Source: Clostridiaceae bacterium
Lineage (GTDB): Bacteria; Bacillota; Clostridia; Peptostreptococcales; Natronincolaceae
Length of the DNA stretch: 64,000 nt
NCBI GenBank assembly: GCA_018432235.1
Contig: JAHDLO010000001.1
Coordinates: forward strand, 1 to 64,000
Direction: 5' to 3'
In this document: positions 48,121-56,906 of the stretch, in pieces
Layout of the letters: each line of letters opens with the position of its first letter
Position numbering within the stretch: position 1 is the first letter of the stretch
Translations under genes and position numbers: made by a program
Notes under the pieces: model-generated
Told to the model about the DNA's origin: nothing
The model's database searches: none
Seen by the model: only the letters and a program-made list of their open reading frames with translations

Positions 48121-49173
48121 CTATTTATTATATGGTGCTGCCTCTTCAATTCTCGGATTAAGGGGCTCATCCTCCTCCAGATACACATGTCCGGATTCAT
48201 AGGTCTTGCCAGCCTTACGTATGAATACGTCATTAACATTGAAATAGCTGCCGAAGGTATTGGCTATACTGGTCAGTATCTGCCCCTCCAGGAAAATACC
48301 TGCGTTCATTTCGGTAACCAGCTCTTCAGAGAAATCAACGGTTACGGACGAATCATCAGGCTTATAAAGTATTTCATTTATTTTAACGTTTTTCCCCAGC
48401 ACAGCATTAATGCCTTCACCGGGTGATTGCTTTAGCTTGTCTGCTAATAGCTGCTTAATATCATCATTGGTCTTAAATGGGATTTCTTCTTCGACAAAAA
48501 CGATCTTCTCATTATGGAAATCTGGATAGTAGAAATTCACCTTAGTATTCAAGGCGGTATCCTTCTCCACCTTTTCTAATATCGTCAAGACCTCAAAGCC
48601 CTCACTGGAAAATTCGGTTTTAATTAAGCCGATTTCCTTAGCATAGTAATCCTTAGTTGTCGATTTACCATCCTGGCTTGTGGTGGTTACCTCAATGGCT
48701 TTGTAGTCTGCATGTGGTGTTTCTACTGCCATATCTACTGCGGTAATTTCCCTTGTACGACCATCTGAAAGCTGCCATTTATTACCCTTTTCAATAGGCT
48801 CCTTAAGCAATACCTCAGCCTCTGTCCCCTGATTTGCATCCTTTAACCAATCCAGGGTATTATAGAAGGCATACATTTCCTCTTTAGAGCTTAAGCGTCT
48901 AACCTCGCCATCCTTTACCTCATAAATTTGAGCTAAGGTAGTTCCGGGATTCATCACCCTCAGCTGTGCTCTGTCCCCCTCTATGAAATCAAAAAATACG
49001 TCCTTTTCCGCATATTCATTGCCCTCACCCTTGTAGGATAGCTTGGTGTTCTCCATGAAGGGAAAATAATCAGCTGCCTTTGGCGTATCCTCCACCGGCG
49101 GCTGAGGTGTCTCCTTGGTACATCCCACAATTAACAACGACAGGGCCAATATTATAAAAATAAGCTTTTTCAT
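48121..49173 (-). CDS. GerMN-domain lipoprotein
   Basis: The signal peptide ends in SLLIVGCTKE, giving a lipoprotein of about 330 mature residues. The first part is a beta-rich region (ADYFPFMENTKLSYKGEGNE, a pattern seen in Clostridia lipoproteins). The last part from about residue 220 is a GerMN domain (NFYYPDFHNEKIVFVEEEI, INEILYKPDDSSVTVDFSEE, LEGQILTSIANTFGSYFNV). GerMN domains occur in GerM and other spore or envelope proteins. ATG 49173 follows AAGGAGTG. Its ligand or role is not known. Confidence 0.85.
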   Translation of the reverse strand: MKKLIFIILALSLLIVGCTKETPQPPVEDTPKAADYFPFMENTKLSYKGEGNEYAEKDVFFDFIEGDRAQLRVMNPGTTLAQIYEVKDGEVRRLSSKEEMYAFYNTLDWLKDANQGTEAEVLLKEPIEKGNKWQLSDGRTREITAVDMAVETPHADYKAIEVTTTSQDGKSTTKDYYAKEIGLIKTEFSSEGFEVLTILEKVEKDTALNTKVNFYYPDFHNEKIVFVEEEIPFKTNDDIKQLLADKLKQSPGEGINAVLGKNVKINEILYKPDDSSVTVDFSEELVTEMNAGIFLEGQILTSIANTFGSYFNVNDVFIRKAGKTYESGHVYLEEDEPLNPRIEEAAPYNK

Positions 49174-49179
49174 TTTTAA

Positions 49180-49332
49180 TCACTCCTTCTTCGCTAGTTG
49201 TACTATTGCTTTACCCATTAATCTAAAATGAATGCCATTGGTATGTTTTGTTACAGGTAAAACATGGCTGCCAGGTATCATAATATTAGACGTATATGAT
49301 ACCGAATAAGTTCCATTACTCATTTTATCCAT
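49180..49332 (-). pseudogene. short coding-like frame just ahead of the GerMN gene (50 aa or a relic)
   Basis: The minus strand has an open frame from ATG 49332 to TGA 49180. It translates with a natural-looking composition (segments YSVSYTSNIMIPGSHVLPV and GIHFRLMGKAIVQLAKKE) and stops six bases before the GerMN gene, within its ribosome binding site. The open frame continues a few codons upstream of the ATG (YVYDFRI) but has no ribosome binding site, so a gene remnant is more likely than a functional small protein. No family is recognised. Confidence 0.4.
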
Positions 49333-49408
49333 TATTCTAAAGTCATAAACATAGTGACATTAAGTATGCTACCTATCCATTTAGGACCTTCCCTCCAATA
49401 ATACGATC

Positions 49409-49876
49409 TTAGGCTTGTCCACCATGCCTATAGCTATTCCAGCTGATATTGATATGCCCTATTGCCAATATGATTGTTGACACTCCTAGTAATATTGACT
49501 GACCCCATAGTGCAGCAAATCCAAAGGCCAGCACCGGAAATACCGCCATTGGTACCGGTATAAGCATAAGGGGCTGCCACAGCAGCTGATATTCCTGCCC
49601 CTTTATTATATATCTTACCCACAGACCATAGTAAATAATAATGCAAATAGCCATCAACAGAAACACCGGATTGATGCCTCTGTTGATAAAGCTCTCCCCA
49701 GAAAATAACAAAACAGCTAAGCAGCCCATTTGCCCTGCTCTTTCAAGAGCTTCAAACAGCCTGCTTTGCTTCACTTGAATTGAAGGTAAATTTTTAGGTG
49801 GAAAAATCGCATAAAATAAAATGCTGGGCAAAATGATTAAAGCCCCGATAATAGCACCAATAATTGAAAAACCCAT
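49409..49876 (-). CDS. membrane protein of unknown function, 155 aa
   Basis: Four hydrophobic spans are visible: MGFSIIGAIIGALIILPSIL, the region around MGCLAVLLFSG to PVFLLMAICIIIYYG, PVPMAVFPVLAFGFAALWG, and SILLGVSTIILAIGHI. The LPSILFYAIFPPKNLP and LLWQPLMLIPVPMAV segments are typical of small unannotated Firmicutes membrane proteins, but no named family is certain. ATG 49876 lies behind AAAGGAG. It is monocistronic, with a hairpin upstream. Confidence 0.7.
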   Translation of the reverse strand: MGFSIIGAIIGALIILPSILFYAIFPPKNLPSIQVKQSRLFEALERAGQMGCLAVLLFSGESFINRGINPVFLLMAICIIIYYGLWVRYIIKGQEYQLLWQPLMLIPVPMAVFPVLAFGFAALWGQSILLGVSTIILAIGHINISWNSYRHGGQA

Positions 49877-49906
49877 AATTTGTCTCCTTTACGTATTTGA
49901 GTGTAT

Positions 49907-49948
49907 AAAAGACCGCGTCCAAATAAAAATCATTGGAACGTGGTCTTT
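49907..49948. terminator. hairpin upstream of the 155-aa membrane gene
   Basis: AAAAGACCGCGTCC pairs, with one bulge and wobble pairs, with GGAACGTGGTCTTTT across a 13-base loop. It may end transcription coming from the 50 kb side or act as a leader hairpin. Confidence 0.55.
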
Positions 49949-50201
49949 TGCGGCTAAGATTTTTTTGATTAATCACTAAAGTTACTGTCTCAACGTACCT
50001 TTGAGGTGACAATAAAGATGTCAACCGAGACTAAAAACCCCTTGACGGCAAGGTATATTTCAGAAAAATGCATCTTTTGAGATTCACATAAAAACATGCC
50101 TATTCAACTGCCATTACCTAAATTCATCAAAAAAGCGGGAATTTTAAAGTGACTCAAAGCGTCCTCCACTACACATGTGGCACATCTATAATTTGTACTT
50201 T

Positions 50202-50327
50202 TTAAGCTTTAGTATCAAGTTCCTTCGTCAACATCTACAGTTCATGAGTTATACTCTGCATATCTAAGATAACATTCATTTGATTATCAGTAGTAGCAGC
50301 GACTTCTTCACTTGAAGTTGCAATTTT
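50202..50327 (-). pseudogene. relic of a methyl-accepting chemotaxis protein C-terminus
   Basis: On the minus strand the frame reads IATSSEEVAATTDNQMNVIL, then DMQSITHEL, a stop (TAG), and MLTKELDTKA with a final TAA at 50202. The SSEEVAATT block is the standard end of the chemoreceptor signalling domain. The remainder of the receptor is absent and the frame is interrupted, so this is a decayed fragment. The rest of the 49877-50350 gap holds only the hairpin at 49907-49948. Confidence 0.75.
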
Positions 50328-50350
50328 CTTTTGATATTAAAAGTTCAATT

Positions 50351-50929
50351 TTATCTAAATAAAACTTTTAATACGGATAACGATTCAATCATATCTTCTT
50401 TTTCCTCATCTAGCATTGCCTGTATCGAGGTTCCGAATAGAGTGCCTAACATTACTTTGGATAATGTTATAGACGAATTATATTTAGATTTTTCTATATT
50501 AGATTCAAAAATAATGTATTTTCTTATTAGTCCGGCTATATCATTGAAAAGATCATGTTGAAGCTTTTTTAAGGATTCTGACCAAAGAGACATGCTGGTT
50601 AAATCAAAAAGAATTTTGAACAATTCAGGTTTGATTCTTAACATTTCTTGAAAATACTCAATTAAAATAAACATTCTTTCCTTTTCAGTTTTTCCTTTTT
50701 TCAAATTATCTTCAATTTCATTCAAATAATGCCGAGCCAGTGTTTTTATTACTTCTGCAAATAATCCTTCTTTATTTTTATAGTAATAGTTCAGTTGACT
50801 TAATACTACCCCTGCTTCATCTGCAATATCTCGCTGGGAAACATTTGCATAACCTCTCTCAGATATGCATTTAAAGGCCGCATTTATTATTTTTTGAGCT
50901 TGATTTATATTTTTTGTTTCATAATACAT
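50351..50929 (-). CDS. TetR-family repressor A
   Basis: The N-terminal TetR helix-turn-helix is clear (IINAAFKCISERGYANVSQR, then DIADEAGVVLSQLNYYYKNK and EGLFAEVI). The helical ligand domain ends with MLGTLFGTSIQAMLDEEKED. The start is ATG 50929 behind AGGAGG. The upstream codon at 50956 lies before that site. It is 192 aa and a close paralogue of the repressor at 58704, sharing for example the LSQLNYxYKNKEGLF and GTSIQxMLDxE patterns. It is last in the island after dxs. Confidence 0.9.
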   Translation of the reverse strand: MYYETKNINQAQKIINAAFKCISERGYANVSQRDIADEAGVVLSQLNYYYKNKEGLFAEVIKTLARHYLNEIEDNLKKGKTEKERMFILIEYFQEMLRIKPELFKILFDLTSMSLWSESLKKLQHDLFNDIAGLIRKYIIFESNIEKSKYNSSITLSKVMLGTLFGTSIQAMLDEEKEDMIESLSVLKVLFR

Positions 50930-50950
50930 ATATTTTCCTCCTATCAATTC

Positions 50951-50962
50951 GGACAACCGTCC
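50951..50962. promoter_or_regulatory. possible operator of TetR A
   Basis: GGAC-AACC-GTCC is a dyad lying 22 bases upstream of the repressor gene start, between it and dxs. TetR proteins usually autoregulate through such sites. Confidence 0.5.
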
Positions 50963-51003
50963 AATTATATTGTAAAACAGAAAATTAAGCTTGTCAAATA
51001 CGT

Positions 51004-52875
51004 CTATTTTCCTTGCAATAGCCTTAAGATTTCATGAGCCAATGACTCTGTATCAAGCCTATACATCCTGAACAAGTCATTTTGCGTACCTTGCCCAATA
51101 AATTGATCTGGAAAACCAAACATTTTCATCTCTACTTTAAGTCCATATTTATTTAACATTTGTAAAACGTTGCTTCCAAGTCCTCCAACTATAGAATGGT
51201 CCTCAATAGTCACTAGCTTCTTTGTTTTCATTGCTGAATTGATTATCAGTTCCTCATCCAAAGGTTTCATGAATCTTACATTGATTAAATCAACATAAAT
51301 TCCTTTTGTTTTCAGCATCGCAGCTATTTCCAAAGAAGTTTCCACCATATTCCCCACTGCAACGATGGTAATGTCATTACCCTTGCATATTCTTAGCCCC
51401 TTATGCCAGGTTAAAGGGGCTTTGACATCCCATAAGACAGCTTTGCCTTTTCCTTTTGGATACCTTATTGCGATAGGACCACGGTGTTCCATAACAGCAT
51501 ATCTCAGCATCTGTTCAAGCTCTCTGAAATCACCGGGAGCAAGAATCGTCATATTGGGTATGTGACTAAGGTATGACAGATCATATACTCCCTGGTGAGT
51601 TTCACCGTCTTCACCTACAATACCAGCTCTGTCTATTGCGAATATTACGTGTAGATTCTGCATGGCAACATCATGGATAATTTGATCATAGGCTCGTTGC
51701 AAAAATGATGAATATACTGCAAAAACAGGCTTAAGTCCACTTTTTGCCATGCCGGCCGCAAAAGTGACAGCATGTTGTTCCGCAATCCCTACATCAAAAA
51801 ATCTCTTGGGATACTTTTTTGAAAAGTCGTTGAGTCCCGTACCATCCGGCATTGCAGCTGTAATAGCTACCAGTCTGCTATCTTCGTTAGCGAGCTTCAC
51901 CATTTCTTTTCCTAAAATATCTGAATAATTAAACTCTTTATTATTGGACATTTCACCACTCTCAATTTCAAAGGCAGAAACCCCGTGAAAAGCATGAGGT
52001 CTTTCCTCAGCAGGCCTGTATCCCTTTCCTTTCTTAGTACATACATGGATTAGCACGGGTGCTTTCATAAATCTGACCTTTGAAAAAATATTAATAAGCT
52101 CATTCAGATCATGACCGTCTATAGGGCCAAAATACTTGAATCCAAGCTCTTCAAATAGAGTTCTGTGCATAAGCATGTATTTAACCGAGCCTTTAATTCT
52201 ATCCATACCTTCAACGATAAGCTCACCAATACCAGGTATCTTGACAAAGGCCTTCTCTAAAATTTCCTTTGTTTGAAAATAGGCAGGTTCTGTCCTTATT
52301 TGTGCCAAATGCTTTGAAAGACCGCCAATATTTTTTCTTATGGAGAAATCATTATCATTCAGTACCACAATCAAGCTGTTCAGGGATCTTCCCGCATCAT
52401 TTAATGCCTCAAAGGCCATCCCTCCTGTGAGAGCCCCATCTCCAATCACTGAAATAACCGAATAATTTTCATTTTGAATATCCCTTGCCTTAGCAAATCC
52501 CAGTGCAGCAGATATGGAAGTACTGCTATGCCCAGTATTAAAGATATCATGCTGGCTTTCACTTGTTTTGGGGAAGCCTGAGATACCATTTAGTTTTCTG
52601 AGGGTCCCCAAGCTTCCTTTTCTTCCTGTGATAATTTTATGTGTATAAGATTGATGACCTACATCCCATATAATCTTATCTTTTGGGGAGTCGTAAATAA
52701 AATGGAGTGCAATAGTAAGTTCTACTGCACCCAAATTTGAAGCCAGATGACCACCCGTTTTTGATACTGTTTCTATCATAAACTTTCTAATCTCATCCGC
52801 TAGTTGCTTCAATTGTACACTATTCAACTTTTTGACATCCTTTGGTGAATTGATGCGTTCTAAAAGATTGTCCAC
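51004..52875 (-). CDS. dxs: 1-deoxy-D-xylulose-5-phosphate synthase
   Basis: Dxs condenses pyruvate and glyceraldehyde 3-phosphate in the first step of the MEP isoprenoid pathway, and its product also feeds thiamine and pyridoxal synthesis. TPP-binding and catalytic blocks are VGHQSYTHKIITGR, VIGDGALTGGMAFEALNDAG, YFGPIDGHDLNELI, GIAEQHAVTFAAGMA and DRAGIVGEDGETHQGVYDL. At 623 aa it is complete. GTG 52875 is used with GAGGAAGG upstream. The frame is open upstream into a yidC relic. A second dxs may exist elsewhere, since this copy sits in an accessory-looking island. Confidence 0.96.
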   Translation of the reverse strand: MDNLLERINSPKDVKKLNSVQLKQLADEIRKFMIETVSKTGGHLASNLGAVELTIALHFIYDSPKDKIIWDVGHQSYTHKIITGRKGSLGTLRKLNGISGFPKTSESQHDIFNTGHSSTSISAALGFAKARDIQNENYSVISVIGDGALTGGMAFEALNDAGRSLNSLIVVLNDNDFSIRKNIGGLSKHLAQIRTEPAYFQTKEILEKAFVKIPGIGELIVEGMDRIKGSVKYMLMHRTLFEELGFKYFGPIDGHDLNELINIFSKVRFMKAPVLIHVCTKKGKGYRPAEERPHAFHGVSAFEIESGEMSNNKEFNYSDILGKEMVKLANEDSRLVAITAAMPDGTGLNDFSKKYPKRFFDVGIAEQHAVTFAAGMAKSGLKPVFAVYSSFLQRAYDQIIHDVAMQNLHVIFAIDRAGIVGEDGETHQGVYDLSYLSHIPNMTILAPGDFRELEQMLRYAVMEHRGPIAIRYPKGKGKAVLWDVKAPLTWHKGLRICKGNDITIVAVGNMVETSLEIAAMLKTKGIYVDLINVRFMKPLDEELIINSAMKTKKLVTIEDHSIVGGLGSNVLQMLNKYGLKVEMKMFGFPDQFIGQGTQNDLFRMYRLDTESLAHEILRLLQGK

Positions 52876-52889
52876 CGTAGCTTTTTCCC

Positions 52890-53052
52890 TTCCTTCCTCT
52901 TTTGATATTTTCCTTCTAAATTCAAATTCTTTTTAATAACAAACCTATTCATAAACATTTGCTGAGCTATCTGGTACATGTTTCCTGTAATCCAGTAAAG
53001 GCTCAGACCGGCAGGTACAGTAAAGGAAATGCTTCACTCATGATGGGTGCTA
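52890..53052 (-). pseudogene. relic of a YidC/Oxa1-type insertase C-terminus
   Basis: The minus strand between the HD gene and dxs translates as FTVPAGLSLYWITGNMYQIA, then QQMFMNRFVIKKNLNLEGK. This is the last membrane segment and tail of YidC/SpoIIIJ. The residues before it (IAPIMSEAF) lie in another frame, so a frameshift and loss of the rest have destroyed the gene. The tail frame runs without a stop into dxs, probably by chance. Confidence 0.8.
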
Positions 53053-53577
53053 TCAAACATCCTGTATGCTCCTTTCATTTATATGCACATTTTTTCTGTT
53101 TCTGAATCCAATCATCTCTATGGATGCACAGTATTTATCTGCCAGCAGTACAACGAAGGTTTCTTTGTACTTTGGTAATTTTATGGTTAAGGGCCACATA
53201 TGCTTCTCAATAATATCCTTTTCCCGTTCATTTAAATTAAAATATTTATCAGCATTTTGCAACGCAATATTGGGATGGATAAAGCCATGCAGCCCCTTAT
53301 ACGGTTTTTCAACATGCCAATCGTACAGAAAAAAGTCATGAAGCAAGCCTCCTCTGGCTGCCAAAATGTAGTCAAGTCCCAGCCGCCTGGATAAAAGATA
53401 GCTGGTGTATGACACATAGAGACTGTGCTCAAGACAATTTATTCTGCCATGCTGTCTATAATTTCCCATACTCTTTACCCGCTCATGTTGCATCAGATCA
53501 TAGATGCATTTCATATATTCCGTATCATTATAAAAATCTACTTTTAAATTTAACTTTGATTTTATCCATTCTATCAT
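53053..53577 (-). CDS. HD-domain hydrolase, 174 aa
   Basis: This is a small HD-superfamily phosphohydrolase. Metal ligands are expected from the histidines in NCLEHSLYVSYTSYLLSRRL, the HD pair in AARGGLLHDFFLYDWH, and later HGFIHPNIALQNADKYF and the aspartate in VVLLADKYCASIE. ATG 53577 overlaps the next upstream gene by 50 bases. Substrates of such proteins are nucleotides or prenyl or other phosphates, so the role here is open. It is probably co-transcribed with the CmpB-like gene. Confidence 0.85.
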   Translation of the reverse strand: MIEWIKSKLNLKVDFYNDTEYMKCIYDLMQHERVKSMGNYRQHGRINCLEHSLYVSYTSYLLSRRLGLDYILAARGGLLHDFFLYDWHVEKPYKGLHGFIHPNIALQNADKYFNLNEREKDIIEKHMWPLTIKLPKYKETFVVLLADKYCASIEMIGFRNRKNVHINERSIQDV

Positions 53578-54256
53578 TGATGATGCTCCTTATATCCCGA
53601 TTTTTAATACCTGCATTTAAAATTAACAGCCGGGGAAATGCAAGAAAAAATCGCTTATATCGGATAATCTTTTCGTAATATCCACTCACTGAAACATTGG
53701 GGTGATTTAAAATCACCTTTCTTAAATCCAGGGTCTCTATGATAGACTTAGCTGTATCTGACAGAAAATATAATAGCAGGATTGCTGCTAAATATCCTTT
53801 TACAGATGGAGGTATTGAAATAACTCCTTTAGAAACCACAGGATGTACAACCTGCATCAATATAAATGCAAGCCCTCCCCACAAAAGAGAAAATTTAACA
53901 CATATATATCCATTTATATTTAATGCATTACTACTATAATCCCACCATTTGCAACGGAAAATCTTTTCTAGAAAAAACCCTGTTATATATTCTAAAACAG
54001 TCACTAAAATAATAGAAAACAGTATATTCATACTAAGGGCAGCAAAGGGGTTTTCAATAATATTTTCAACCCATTTTGCGGAATGTAAAATCAATACAGC
54101 ACCAGAGCCATAAATGGGACAAAACGGTCCTGCTAAAAATCCCCTGTTAACAAAATTCTTTTCTCTAATGATTGCAAAAGCCGTCTCCATTAGCCATCCT
54201 ACAAAGGAATAAACGGAAAAAAATGTAATTATATCTGTAAATTCATACATAATCAT
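53528..54256 (-). CDS. CmpB-like membrane protein (putative ABC-transporter type IV family)
   Basis: This is a membrane protein with a large aromatic N-terminal part (FFSVYSFVGWLMETAFAIIR, then NRGFLAGPFCPIYGSGAVLI), the hallmark of the CmpB family often found in Clostridia. Later spans include ITGFFLEKIFRCKWWDYS and LLWGGLAFILMQVVHPVV. ATG 54256 has only a weak GGAAAGGG site. An ATG two codons in is also possible. The length is 242 aa. It overlaps the HD gene by 50 bases and follows degV by 17. Function is unknown. Confidence 0.85.
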   Translation of the reverse strand: MIMYEFTDIITFFSVYSFVGWLMETAFAIIREKNFVNRGFLAGPFCPIYGSGAVLILHSAKWVENIIENPFAALSMNILFSIILVTVLEYITGFFLEKIFRCKWWDYSSNALNINGYICVKFSLLWGGLAFILMQVVHPVVSKGVISIPPSVKGYLAAILLLYFLSDTAKSIIETLDLRKVILNHPNVSVSGYYEKIIRYKRFFLAFPRLLILNAGIKNRDIRSIINDRMDKIKVKFKSRFL

Positions 54257-54273
54257 TTACCCTTTCCAATTTC

Positions 54274-55143
54274 TTAATTTCTCTCTTTTCCTACAAAAAA
54301 CAATGCTACTGCATCTGGTCCTGTATGTGTTCCAATTACAGGGCCCATATTGTTTATTACAACCTCTCCAACATTATGGTGCTTGCGAATAAGCTCCTCC
54401 ACATATCGCGCATCTTCTTCACAGTCACCATGGCTTATGGCAATTAACTGACCTTCGGGTTCCTCAACCCTTTCTGAAAATATCTCTGACAAAGCTTTAA
54501 GTGATCTCTTTCTTCCTCTGATTTTATCAACTACTTTTAATTTCCCTTCCTTATCAACAGTAAGCATTGGATTTATATTTAATATTGTTCCGATTGCAGC
54601 TGCTGTTCCTGATATCCTTCCCCCACGCTTCAAGTGGTTCAAATCACTCACAGTAAAAAAATGATTTATTTTGGATCTATTCCCCTCTACCCATTTAATT
54701 ATTTCATTGCTTGATGCTCCACCTTTGGCCAGCTCCAATACATAATGGCATAATAGTCCTTCCCCAAGAGAAGCACACCGGCTATCAATAACTTCTATTG
54801 ATGCCTTCGGATATTCTTCTAACAGGTTCGTTCTTGCTGAATCTGCACTCATGAAACTGCCGCTGAGTGCAGAAGAGAAGCAAATATAAATAATATTGTC
54901 TCCTTTATCAAGAATATTCCTGAATACCTGTTCATACTGATAGACGTTAACCTGAGTCGTTGTTGGCATCACACCGGCACGCATTATATTATAAAAATCT
55001 TTATGAGAAATTGTATATCCAAAATCATCCTCATAGGTTTTTCCTTTTATAATAAAAGAAAAATTTACTACCATCAGTTTGTTCTTGTTAATATAAGAAA
55101 ATGGTAAATCACCGCAAGAATCGATAAGAATAATTGTTTTCAT
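54274..55143 (-). CDS. DegV-family fatty acid-binding protein
   Basis: DegV/FakB proteins bind a fatty acid and present it to a fatty acid kinase. The opening IILIDSCGDLPFSYI and the later segments CFSSALSGSFMSADSARTNL, VIDSRCASLGEGLLCHYVL and PMLTVDKEGKLKVVDKIRG are diagnostic. The start is ATG 55143 behind AAGGGGGAA. An earlier codon at 55164 has no site. The length of 289 aa is usual. It sits between the AarF/UbiB kinase and the CmpB-like gene, suggesting a membrane lipid theme. Confidence 0.93.
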   Translation of the reverse strand: MKTIILIDSCGDLPFSYINKNKLMVVNFSFIIKGKTYEDDFGYTISHKDFYNIMRAGVMPTTTQVNVYQYEQVFRNILDKGDNIIYICFSSALSGSFMSADSARTNLLEEYPKASIEVIDSRCASLGEGLLCHYVLELAKGGASSNEIIKWVEGNRSKINHFFTVSDLNHLKRGGRISGTAAAIGTILNINPMLTVDKEGKLKVVDKIRGRKRSLKALSEIFSERVEEPEGQLIAISHGDCEEDARYVEELIRKHHNVGEVVINNMGPVIGTHTGPDAVALFFVGKERN

Positions 55144-55184
55144 CTTTTTTCCCCCTTGTATCAAATCAAAATTTTTTCGAAATT

Positions 55185-56897
55185 CTATAAACGGTTTGAC
55201 CTTATTATTGAAATAATTAAGCCTAAAATAATTATTGCAGCAATTACCAACCCAATTTTTAAAACTCTTATGTTTAAGAGATACATTGCCTCCCCCGAAC
55301 CTGCACTCAAGCCTGATCCAATAATAATTCCCGCTATGATGATACTTACAGCAAGCAATACTACACTAAAAGAAATTCTATTAATTCCTTTATTAAAATG
55401 TCTTTGGATAGTGTTTATATCTTTGATTTCATGGTGAAGTGTAAAATTTTCATCCTCCATTTTTCCAAGAAAATTGAGTATTGTGGAGGGCAGCACCTTA
55501 AACAGCTCTCTATAGTTTCTGAAGTCTTTTTTAAGTTCACTGCCTATCTTTTCTACAGAAAAAGACTGATAAATTAATTTTTTTGCAGTAGGCTTTGCCA
55601 CAACCAGAGCATTAAGTTCCGGAGCTAGCTTTTCCAGCAAGCCCTGAAGGGTTCCAAGGGACTTGGCTATCAATGCAAATTCTCGGGGAATTTTTATATG
55701 ATTTACAAATGCAATGCTGAAGGTTTCATAAAATAAATCTCCAATTTTAATCTCATTTAATGGTATTGTTAAATATTTTTCAGTGATTTTATCTACATCT
55801 TTTTCAAACTTTTTTATATTACTGTGGTTATTTTCCATTGTGTCCAAATCTATAATTGACTTAACAACCATTCTGCTATCCTTAGAGGCAACTCCAATGA
55901 AAAAGTCTGATATCTTTCTTTTCCGCACCTCATTGAGATACCCTACCATTCCCAAATCAAGAAATACGATTGTACCATCCTTCAGAACCTGAATATTCCC
56001 CGGATGAGGGTCTGCATGAAAAAAAACGTCTCTTAATATCTGATTGCATAGGGATGTAGCAAGCTTCTCAGCCAGTATTTTTTTATCAATACCTGCCATG
56101 TTCAATGCAGAATAATCGTCTATTCTGATTCCTTCAATATACTCCATGGTAAGGACGCGCCTTGTCGTGTAAATCCATTTTACTGCAGGAACCTTAATGC
56201 CATCATCCTGACTAAAATTCTTTTTGAATATCTCAGCATTTTCTGCCTCTTTCGTAAAATCCAGTTCATTCTTAATTATGGCTTCAAATTCCAGTACCAT
56301 TCCACTGCAATCATACAATTTGCCATATTTAGTGTGATTGTCAATAAAATGAGCAAGGTTTTTTAAAATGCTTAGATCAAGGTTAATATTTCTTTCTATC
56401 TCTGGTCTTTGAACCTTAACGGCCACCGGTTTCCCTGAGTGCAATCTGGCATGATGAACCTGGGCTATGGAGGCCGCAGCTATGGGATTTTGGTCAAATT
56501 CTTTATAAGCATTTTCCAAATTATCCTTAAATTCATCTTCAATTACTGCTCTCACTTCGGAAAAGGAAAATGGCGTCACCGAATCCTGAAGCTTTTTTAG
56601 CTCTTCAACCACATCTGGTGAAAAAACATCCGATCTGGTACTGAAAATTTGTCCCAGTTTAACAAAGGTTGGCCCCAGTTCTTCTAAAGACAGTCGCAGT
56701 CTTTCTCCCGTGGAAAGCCTGGACATGTCAGCCTTAATATCAGTATTGGAAATTCTTCTTTTAAGCTTAAGGTACTCAAAAATTCCAAGCTGATCCATCA
56801 TTAAACCAAAGCCATGCTTTGAAAAAACCCCTATAATTTGTCTATATCTTCTGACGTTGATCTTTCTGTTTTTCACCATATCACCCAGTCCTACCAT
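55185..56897 (-). CDS. ABC1/AarF/UbiB-family atypical kinase
   Basis: UbiB-type kinase-like ATPases support isoprenoid quinone or lipid handling. The KxGQ motif is in GPTFVKLGQIFSTRSDVFSP, the alanine-rich nucleotide loop in AAASIAQVHHARLHSGKP, the lysine in VAVKVQRPEIERNIN, and the catalytic and metal blocks in FFHADPHPGNIQVLKDG and IVFLDLGMVGYL. The C-terminus ends in two membrane helices. At 570 aa it is complete. ATG 56897 has a weak AAGGA. An in-frame ATG a few codons later is possible. It is 9 bases after the radical SAM gene and 41 before degV. Confidence 0.93.
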   Translation of the reverse strand: MVGLGDMVKNRKINVRRYRQIIGVFSKHGFGLMMDQLGIFEYLKLKRRISNTDIKADMSRLSTGERLRLSLEELGPTFVKLGQIFSTRSDVFSPDVVEELKKLQDSVTPFSFSEVRAVIEDEFKDNLENAYKEFDQNPIAAASIAQVHHARLHSGKPVAVKVQRPEIERNINLDLSILKNLAHFIDNHTKYGKLYDCSGMVLEFEAIIKNELDFTKEAENAEIFKKNFSQDDGIKVPAVKWIYTTRRVLTMEYIEGIRIDDYSALNMAGIDKKILAEKLATSLCNQILRDVFFHADPHPGNIQVLKDGTIVFLDLGMVGYLNEVRKRKISDFFIGVASKDSRMVVKSIIDLDTMENNHSNIKKFEKDVDKITEKYLTIPLNEIKIGDLFYETFSIAFVNHIKIPREFALIAKSLGTLQGLLEKLAPELNALVVAKPTAKKLIYQSFSVEKIGSELKKDFRNYRELFKVLPSTILNFLGKMEDENFTLHHEIKDINTIQRHFNKGINRISFSVVLLAVSIIIAGIIIGSGLSAGSGEAMYLLNIRVLKIGLVIAAIIILGLIISIIRSNRL

Positions 56898-56906
56898 CCT
56901 TGTTTT

